From Chrysoperla carnea (lineage: Eukaryota > Arthropoda > Insecta > Neuroptera > Chrysopidae): a stretch of DNA of 64,000 bases. The notes below the pieces were generated by a model. The model had not been told where the DNA came from, searched no databases, and worked only from the letters and a program-made list of their open reading frames with translations. The stretch covers positions 36,104,140 through 36,168,139 of the forward strand of contig NC_058342.1 in assembly GCF_905475395.1 (NCBI RefSeq), read 5' to 3'. Of this stretch, positions 59,493-64,000 are shown piece by piece; the first letter of the stretch is position 1, and each line of letters opens with the position of its first letter. Made by a program: the position numbers and the translations under genes.

Positions 59493-60307
59493 AAAATCAT
59501 ATTCGAATTCATACCCAAATCGTATTTCATAAATTCGAACTTTTGTAAATATATCCCCCACCCCTCCCCCCACCACACATTCCAATATAAATAAATATAA
59601 ATAAATTTTTAATAATTCAAATATAATTTGACCTCATATTACTTCGAAATTCGATTGTGAATGAAACTAAAATATATTTTTTACAAAAAGTAAGTGTTTT
59701 TAAACAAAAGAAAAAAAAAACAATAAAGTTTTTAAAAGCCGCCATTTTATAATATAGTGTGTGATTCCTGAATGTGTGTCACAGTCACATAAACATAAAT
59801 GCGAATCGGAATGTACCTATAGGTTGTCCCATCAAAATTTCCTAGACAAAGCTGTATAGTAAAATGTAATTCGATTTCCATTAGCCACGATTTTATTTTA
59901 AGACATTTATAAATTACGCAACACAAATTTTGTGATTTTTTTCAACCCTATCCCCTCCCGTCGCAAAATGTCACATTTCGTTGATCCTTGCCACTTCCAT
60001 CATGAAATCATTGAATAATTTCGGCACAAGTTTATGGGACAATCTTGATAACATTTTTTAAATGAAATCAAAAATTGCTTCTATATTTTTAAATATTAAT
60101 TTAAGAGTGATTATTCAAAACAAATTTTTGTTATTTGTTTCGATACAAGTTAGGAATCATTTCCTCGAATTCATAGAAAAATAAACATGTGTATCTTTTA
60201 TTTGAATTTTTGAAATTACCAATATATTTTATAAGCTTATGAAAATCTAAAAAGCCAAATGGTTTTTCTACCTACCACAATTTTCCTTTAACAGAGAGTA
60301 TAATAAT
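59493..60307. other. HGTX 3' flank, no further gene
   Basis: Contains the HGTX poly(A) signals, then AT-rich sequence with no recognisable gene. A C-rich stretch (59,554-59,574) directly follows the coding end. Confidence 0.5.
59590..59605 (+). terminator. HGTX poly(A) signals (two AATAAA)
   Basis: Two AATAAA hexamers at 59590-59595 and 59600-59605, about 100 bases past the stop. Another, in CAATAAAG, lies at 59722-59727. Together they make a plausible 3' end with a short UTR. Confidence 0.45.
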
Positions 60308-60500
60308 ACTAGATGTCCCGTGACTCGATTGGACATAGATGGGTTTTATAGGTAAGTTTGACTATGCGTGTGTTGTCTGTCTGTCTATAGCATCGTAACT
60401 CCTAAGCGGATGAACCGATTTTGATTTATTTCTTTTAAAGGTAATTTACTGGAGAGTCTTGTTAGCTCTATTTCTAGAAAATCGATTCAGGAGTTTGCTC
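60308..60500 (-). repeat. ACTAG-ended dispersed repeat with CTGTCTGT tract
   Basis: Starts ACTAGATGTCCCGTGACTCG and continues with GTCTGTCTGTC and AACTCCTAAGCGGATGAACC, phrases typical of dispersed insect repeats. Confidence 0.4.
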
Positions 60501-60790
60501 TTTATCAGGGATTTTTTAAATTTCACGAAATTTTTTGCTAGCTTAAATTCATAGAATGCATACTTCTATCCAGAGACATATTAAGGAAACTGGAGACTCC
60601 GTTCCAAAACCGTAAAAATGGTAGTCCTACTCTTGGTAACCATTTCAGAACTAACGAAAAACCATAGGTATTTCAAAATTCGAAGAATGGATATGAATGC
60701 GTTTCGCGTTTGATAATTTTTCAGCTAAGGAAAATGAAAAATACTTCTTGTAATGATGTAAACTCTCAGAGTATTTAGTGCAATATATAT

Positions 60791-61703
60791 TTTATAATAG
60801 TCTAGGAGCTGTGTCGCTTTTTTGAGTACATATTTGAGTTAGGTACATTGAAAATATTAATGTTGATAACTTGCGAATGTGTGGATGTGGTTCTTGAGGC
60901 ACTTTGAAACTTACACCATTTTAAAGTCTTATATTAATAGTAATAATAATAATAATGGGGTTTAACCTCCGTTTCTCTGACATATACGCCTATAACAGTG
61001 GCCACCCACATCATTATGTGTTTAACTTTATTTATTTAATTACAAATATATTTACAATTACATTTTGATGTGGGTGGAGTCGGTTACTTCGTTCTTATCC
61101 AAGCGACGACAATGTGATCAATACTGCACTCTCATTAATTATAAATTGTTCACACTGTCGCTGCCTGGATTCGAACCCGCAACCCTATTCTAAATGAACA
61201 AACAGTCGGCAAACGCCTTAGACCGCTCGGCTATTTAGTCTTATATTCAATCATACGAAATATCATCGCCTGGTATGATTTGGTGGGGACTAAAATAGCC
61301 TGGCAGAGGATTTTCATTTGCAATTTTTCCTATGCAAAATATGTTCTTGAGGCACTTAGAAACTAAAAACCATTTTAAAGTCTTATATTCAATTAGACTA
61401 GTTATTATCGCCTGCCATGATTTGGTGGGAGCTAAAATAGCCTGGCAGATGATTAAAATAGTGCATTTAAATCATCTGCCAGGCTATTTTAGTCCCCACC
61501 AAATCATACCAGGCGATGATATTTCGTCTGGTGTAAGTTTCAAAGTGCCTCAAGAACATTTTTTACATAGGAAGAATTGAAAATTGCAAATACCAGGTTG
61601 TCGATTTCACAATCCACACATTCGCAAGTTATCAACTTTAATATTTTCAATATGCCTCAAATATGTACTCAAAAAAGCTACTCAGCTCTCCAGCTATAAC
61701 ACA
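60791..61703. mobile_element. large foldback element hosting an S1 SINE
   Basis: The right arm 61,478-61,703 is the reverse complement of the left arm: CTTTTTTGAGTACATATTTG near 60,820 and GATTTGGTGGGGACTAAAAT near 61,280 both have inverted partners. The centre, around 61,463, is a tight palindrome (GCCTGGCAGATGATT / AATCATCTGCCAGGC). The left side carries an internal direct duplication (GTTCTTGAGGCACTT at ~60,891 and ~61,342). A SINE interrupts the left arm at 60,936-61,236. Without it the element is about 610 bp. Confidence 0.8.
60936..61236 (-). mobile_element. tRNA-derived SINE (family S1), copy 2, nested in a foldback
   Basis: On the minus strand the head reads TAGCCGAGCGGTCTAAGGCG (A box, tRNA-Leu/Ser-like) and GGGTTCGAATCCAGGCAG (B box), followed by a ~190-bp body and a (ATT)n tail. 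A perfect 11-bp duplication, AGTCTTATATT, flanks it (60925-60935 and 61237-61247), so it inserted into the foldback element around it and is younger than that element. Confidence 0.9.
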
Positions 61704-62386
61704 TTTTCGTCAGCCAAAAAAAAAAACTCTGAAATCAGAATTCATGATTCGAATAAATAAGGAAAAGCAAAAAAAAATCATAAAAAAAAGAAAATGATGC
61801 AAGGAAAAAAACATTTATTGCATATTGCGTGGTGTGTACTAATGTAGGCTGGTAAAAAAATGATGGAGGGAGTAGATTTTCTCTCGTTTTTATGTTTTTC
61901 GTTCACGTAACGCAGGAGAAAAAAGTAAAATGCCGTGTTTGGTGTATGTACAGCATTTGTATTCGTATAAAGATATAAAAAAAATTTGAAGAAAGCTCGG
62001 GATTATTAAGATATTTTCTGAATGACATAACGCTTTTTAAAAGCGCCAATTTGAATATATGAATAATATAATGAAAAGCTTCTTCTTTCGTTACAACTTA
62101 CAAGGCTTTACCAAACAATGTTCTATTTTTTTTTATTTCTGTTATTTATGTTTACCCGTTAATTAAAATTTATGCTTTCTCAGTGGTTTTTCCTCGAAAA
62201 CTTTTTTGGCTGCGAAAAAATCGTTGTTTATTTTTCTAAGAAAAAAAATTTTTTTTTTCTTTAATTCTTTTTAAGTTTATAAATCTAAGGGCTAATTGAT
62301 TTTGAAGTTTATTTTTTATTTTGCAAAATATTTACGAAACAAAATCTCGACAAACGATACAAAATGTATTATAGTTCAATTGGAAC
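61704..62386. other. intergenic, nothing seen
   Basis: AT-rich sequence with A/T homopolymers and no recognisable gene or repeat. Confidence 0.5.
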
Positions 62387-63162
62387 CAGGCCCGTGCGCC
62401 GGAATTATCCAAGAGAAGGGTTCAAACTTTTGTTCGCCATGTTAAGTTTTTAGGCCAATTAAAACAAGAAATCCTTTGAGTAAGAGAACATTGTAAAATT
62501 GTGATCTTCCAAACTCCCAAACTTTTCCAAAACTCTGTAATTATCGACCTCTACACCGAAAATGTATATTAAGCGAGGCCTGAACCAATCTAAGGTATGC
62601 TTCGAGACGACACAAGGTTGATTCTTTCGTCACTATTGTCACAGGCGAAACAACCAGAACGCGAAGTACTTGGAAAATATTCGGAAACGCATCTTTTTTA
62701 CAAATATCGAGTACTTCAAGTGAATTTGACACTCTGTTCAGCAATGCGTTTTCGCCAAAGTTGAACGTCATTCCAGTTGTCACGGGAATCAAGGTGCAAA
62801 ATTGAATATTCTAGTTCAAAAAGGCGCGCAACAGTTGGCTTTTATTGAGAAAGAGATGCAAATGTTGCGATGATTTAAAAATCGATCTATCATCTTCAAC
62901 TGAATCAGTCTATATATTCGAGCGTTGAGTCTGTTATGACACAAACCTTGGCTTCCAAAGATTCAGGTTTTCTAATTAAAGTACTCGACTTAAAGACAAA
63001 GTCGAACAATGTATCGAGCACTAAATATGAATGGATATCTGATTCGTTAGTGGAAATGTGTCTCATTTCAGAACTATATTGTTAATTAAAAATTAATGTG
63101 GGCAGATTATTAATGGAAGGGGTTTTGACCCCCCAAAACCTCCTCCCATACGCACGGGCCTG
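62387..63162. mobile_element. hAT-type element, copy 2 (776 bp)
   Basis: Termini CAGGCCCGTGCG and CGCACGGGCCTG are perfect 12-bp inverted repeats. Flanking octamers ATTGGAAC and TTTGAAAC match at 6 of 8. It contains the transposase C-terminus remnant listed separately. It is too short to be autonomous. Confidence 0.75.
62559..62792 (-). pseudogene. hAT transposase C-terminal dimerisation remnant
   Basis: The minus strand encodes ...ENALLNRVSNSLEVLDICKK, DAFPNIFQVLRVLVVSPVTI, VTKESTLCRLEAYLR and SLNIHF. This follows the hAT C-terminal pattern FPN-(I/L)-..LL..LL..PVT-..(S/T)-.E(R)-S(F)-..LK..K.YLR, with a small deletion before AYLR. Only ~80 residues survive and the catalytic part is gone. It sits inside the terminal repeats of the surrounding element, in keeping with its class. 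Confidence 0.72.
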
Positions 63163-63170
63163 TTTGAAAC

Positions 63171-64000
63171 AAATTAGAAAACTAGCGCTACTTATTAGCG
63201 TATAAATCGAAATCCAATTTTTGTATTTTCAAAATCAATTAGCCTGTAGTTCTTATTCTTAGACATCTGTTTTCGTAACATTTTTCTAAGAAATGATAAA
63301 TGATCTCTTGTGAAAATTTGTACAGCTGTGAAAATATTCCTAGTTAATAAAAATAATTTCTAATTAATAAAAAAAAATAATAATAATTGTATATTAAAAA
63401 TTAGTGTGAAAATTCAACAGAAAATCTCAGAATTTATAGTTTTGTACAAAGTCAAAAAGAAAAGTTGTTCATGAATCATTTTCAATTTTTTATAGTTCTA
63501 TTTTTTTTGTACAAATGGAAAATTTTTGTATTTTTTCAAATTATTCAGTTATTTACGCCATGATTTTTCATAAATAGAACTATGAAAAAAGGATGTATGT
63601 GATTTGTGTACCGAAAAGCTTAAAATCTGACTCATTTTGGAAAATTATTTTTTAGATTCAATTTTTCCCAATGCTTATTAATTTATAAAAGTTTTTGAGT
63701 TATTGAATTCTGCTACAGGATGCATCAGATAAGCATGAAAAGAGTCCAAATTCCATACATTCACATGAAAATCAAAATGAATCAATGAATTTTTGTTTGA
63801 ATTTTTTGTATTTAACGGTGTAGATTTTAAAAAAATGGAAAAAAAAAATGAAAAAAATTTTATCTGTAATTTTTGTTGTAAATTTTATAATCCAAAAAAA
63901 AAAAAAATAACATTTCAAACTAAAAAAAAAAAAGACAAAAAATGTGTACTGTAAAATTACTTATAAATAAATTAGCTTCGAAATAATATAAAATTTGTTT
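63171..64000. other. intergenic, nothing seen
   Basis: Very AT-rich with long A-runs near 63,840-63,930. No gene or repeat boundary recognised. Confidence 0.5.

Noticed and set aside
61150..61236. Functional tRNA-Leu/Ser gene
   Set aside because: It is part of a ~300-bp element with (ATT)n tail and an 11-bp TSD, i.e. a SINE.

Overview
The window is AT-rich eukaryotic DNA with GT-AG introns, few genes and many decayed transposons. The two genes I can identify have insect-type structure, so the source is most likely an insect; I cannot name the order or species. No CRISPR arrays, operons or bacterial features are present, and most short open frames are chance or repeat-derived.

Layout. Positions 1-6.7 kb are intergenic, with two foldback (MITE-like) elements near 4.0-4.8 kb and a GC-richer transposon-like patch at 2.7-3.3 kb. 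Positions 7,088-10,225 on the minus strand hold a complete three-exon coding region for a MAGI/Magi junction scaffold (2 WW + 4 PDZ domains, 814 residues after splicing). A 4.6-kb divergent intergenic region follows. From 14,844 to 59,492 on the plus strand lies one long gene, the NK6-class homeobox gene HGTX/Nkx6 (344 residues). It has three coding exons separated by introns of 12.6 kb and 31.0 kb, and the second intron splits the homeodomain between its residues 46 and 47. The last 4.5 kb holds a large foldback element carrying a nested SINE, and a hAT element with a recognisable transposase C-terminus remnant.

The two HGTX introns are packed with mobile DNA. Several insertions can be dated by intact target-site duplications (TSDs): a 5'-truncated LINE (13-bp TSD), tRNA-derived SINEs (7-11 bp), hAT elements (8 bp), and MITEs flanked by TTAA. 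There is also a 306-bp tandem array of palindromic units, a 51-bp minisatellite, a telomere-like TTGGG/TTAGG tract, and about ten copies of one ~500-bp dispersed repeat in both orientations.

The two genes are not an obvious functional unit. Magi is an epithelial junction scaffold and HGTX is a neural transcriptional repressor; they are simply arranged head to head. I found no convincing novel biological system. The most useful leads are the nested and duplicated transposon structures, a perfect 22-bp hairpin, a GC-rich island just upstream of the first homeobox exon, and an upstream start codon overlapping the Magi start.
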